Part shown: piece by piece, positions 63,699 to 64,000 of the stretch
Layout of the letters: each line of letters starts with the position of its first letter
How positions within the stretch are numbered: the first letter of the stretch is position 1
Assembly: GCF_020166495.1 (NCBI RefSeq)
Contig: NZ_JAINZS010000004.1
Span: 310,001 to 374,000 of the forward strand
Direction of reading: 5' to 3'
Origin: Robertkochia aurantiaca
Lineage (GTDB): Bacteria > Bacteroidota > Bacteroidia > Flavobacteriales > Flavobacteriaceae
Length of the DNA: 64,000 nt
Notes under the pieces: generated by a model
What the model saw: the letters and a program-made list of their open reading frames with translations, nothing else
What the model was told of the DNA's origin: nothing
The model's database searches: none
Position numbers and translations under genes: made by a program

Positions 63699-64000
63699 TT
63701 AGATTTCCCCTAACGGAATACCGAAATAAAACTCGAGTACTTTCAGACGGAAAATATAATTGTATTTGGTTCTGATCAATTCTGCTTCAGCGTTGTCAAG
63801 ACGCGCCTGTGCCTGGCTGAAGTCAAACGAATTCATCAGACCGACATCATAACGATCCTTGGCATAAGCGTATGACAGTCTTCTGGCTTCAACAGCTGTT
63901 TCGGCTGCTTCATATGCCTTGAGAGAACCACGAACATCGGCATATGCCTGGTTCACATTAGCCTCAAGGTCCAGCTTATCCTGCTCAAACTGCAGCTGAG
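63699..64000 (-). CDS. TolC family outer-membrane efflux protein, 3' end (partial)
   Basis: The frame is open past the window edge at 64000; about 100 codons are visible up to the TAA/TAG region at 63699. Sequence QAYADVRGSLKAYEAAETAVEARRLSYAYAKDRYDVGLMNSFDFSQAQARLDNAEAELIRTKYNYIFRLKVLEFYFG is the last TolC-like helix-hairpin pattern, with GLMNSFDFSQAQARL as family signature. The start shown by an internal GTG (63956) is not the true start. Belongs to a transport system upstream. Confidence 0.9.
   Translation of the reverse strand, partial: QLQFEQDKLDLEANVNQAYADVRGSLKAYEAAETAVEARRLSYAYAKDRYDVGLMNSFDFSQAQARLDNAEAELIRTKYNYIFRLKVLEFYFGIPLGEI

Overview
The window reads as a chromosomal stretch from a member of the Flavobacteriaceae (Bacteroidota), probably marine or free-living. 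The evidence is: promoters of the Bacteroidota type (TAnnTTTG -7 boxes before many genes), a PorP/SprF-family type IX secretion protein, a secreted metalloprotease with a C-terminal type IX sorting domain, an OlsF-type ornithine-lipid synthase, DUF4286, an HTTM/gamma-carboxylase-like protein, and an ECF sigma factor paired with a membrane protein. I see no phage, insertion sequence, integrase, CRISPR array or rRNA operon.

Layout. 0.2-5.5 kb: TerB-like protein, fructose-1,6-bisphosphatase, GNAT acetyltransferase, aspartate kinase and an OlsF-type bifunctional acyltransferase. 5.5-17.8 kb: a long minus-strand run with an LMW-phosphatase/ArsC-like protein, TM2 protein, VOC and DUF1801 proteins, 2-hydroxyacid dehydrogenase, MgtE, KsgA, DUF4286, a secreted TPR protein, ASCH protein, SerS, a vitamin-K-carboxylase-like membrane protein and RibF. 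17.9-22.4 kb: a 1259-residue reprolysin-like protease translationally coupled to a fibronectin-type lipoprotein. 22.4-24.9 kb: pth, rplY, prs and tRNA-Leu(CAA). 25.1-28.4 kb: DEAD-box helicase, CysQ-like phosphatase and a small-molecule kinase.

28.4-44 kb is the accessory part. It holds an ECF sigma/membrane partner pair, a GH13 glucosidase, a DJ-1/PfpI protein, two TlpA-type thioredoxins, a LytTR regulator, DUF4386, a Tat-exported Kelch propeller, an HExxH lipoprotein and a macrodomain protein. This part also carries gene relics: an internally deleted DUF6326 pseudogene (36.3-36.5 kb) and a short fragment matching the C-terminus of the DJ-1 gene (35.4 kb), plus open-frame scraps at 37.2 and 44.0 kb.

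44.1-47.3 kb is a compact molybdate-uptake operon (DinB-modA-diMop-modB-modC) with every junction overlapping. 47.4-52.8 kb holds a class-C-like serine hydrolase, a DinB-like protein, DUF998, a hotdog thioesterase, an NlpE/META lipoprotein and several very small proteins. 52.8-64 kb returns to conserved genes: fabD, gamma-carbonic anhydrase, PorP/SprF, Nfu with a doubled N-domain, a PiT phosphate transporter with a regulatory tail, dodecin, a DUF255 thioredoxin-domain protein, two tandem MscS channels, tsaB and the 3' end of a TolC-type gene.

No wholly new multi-gene system stands out. The most useful leads are the gamma-carboxylase-like gene coupled to ribF, the HExxH lipoprotein of unrecognised family, the relics at 35-37 kb, several gene starts lying only 3-7 nt behind a -7 box (likely leaderless mRNAs), and a terminator whose U-tract abuts the start codon of the DUF255 gene.
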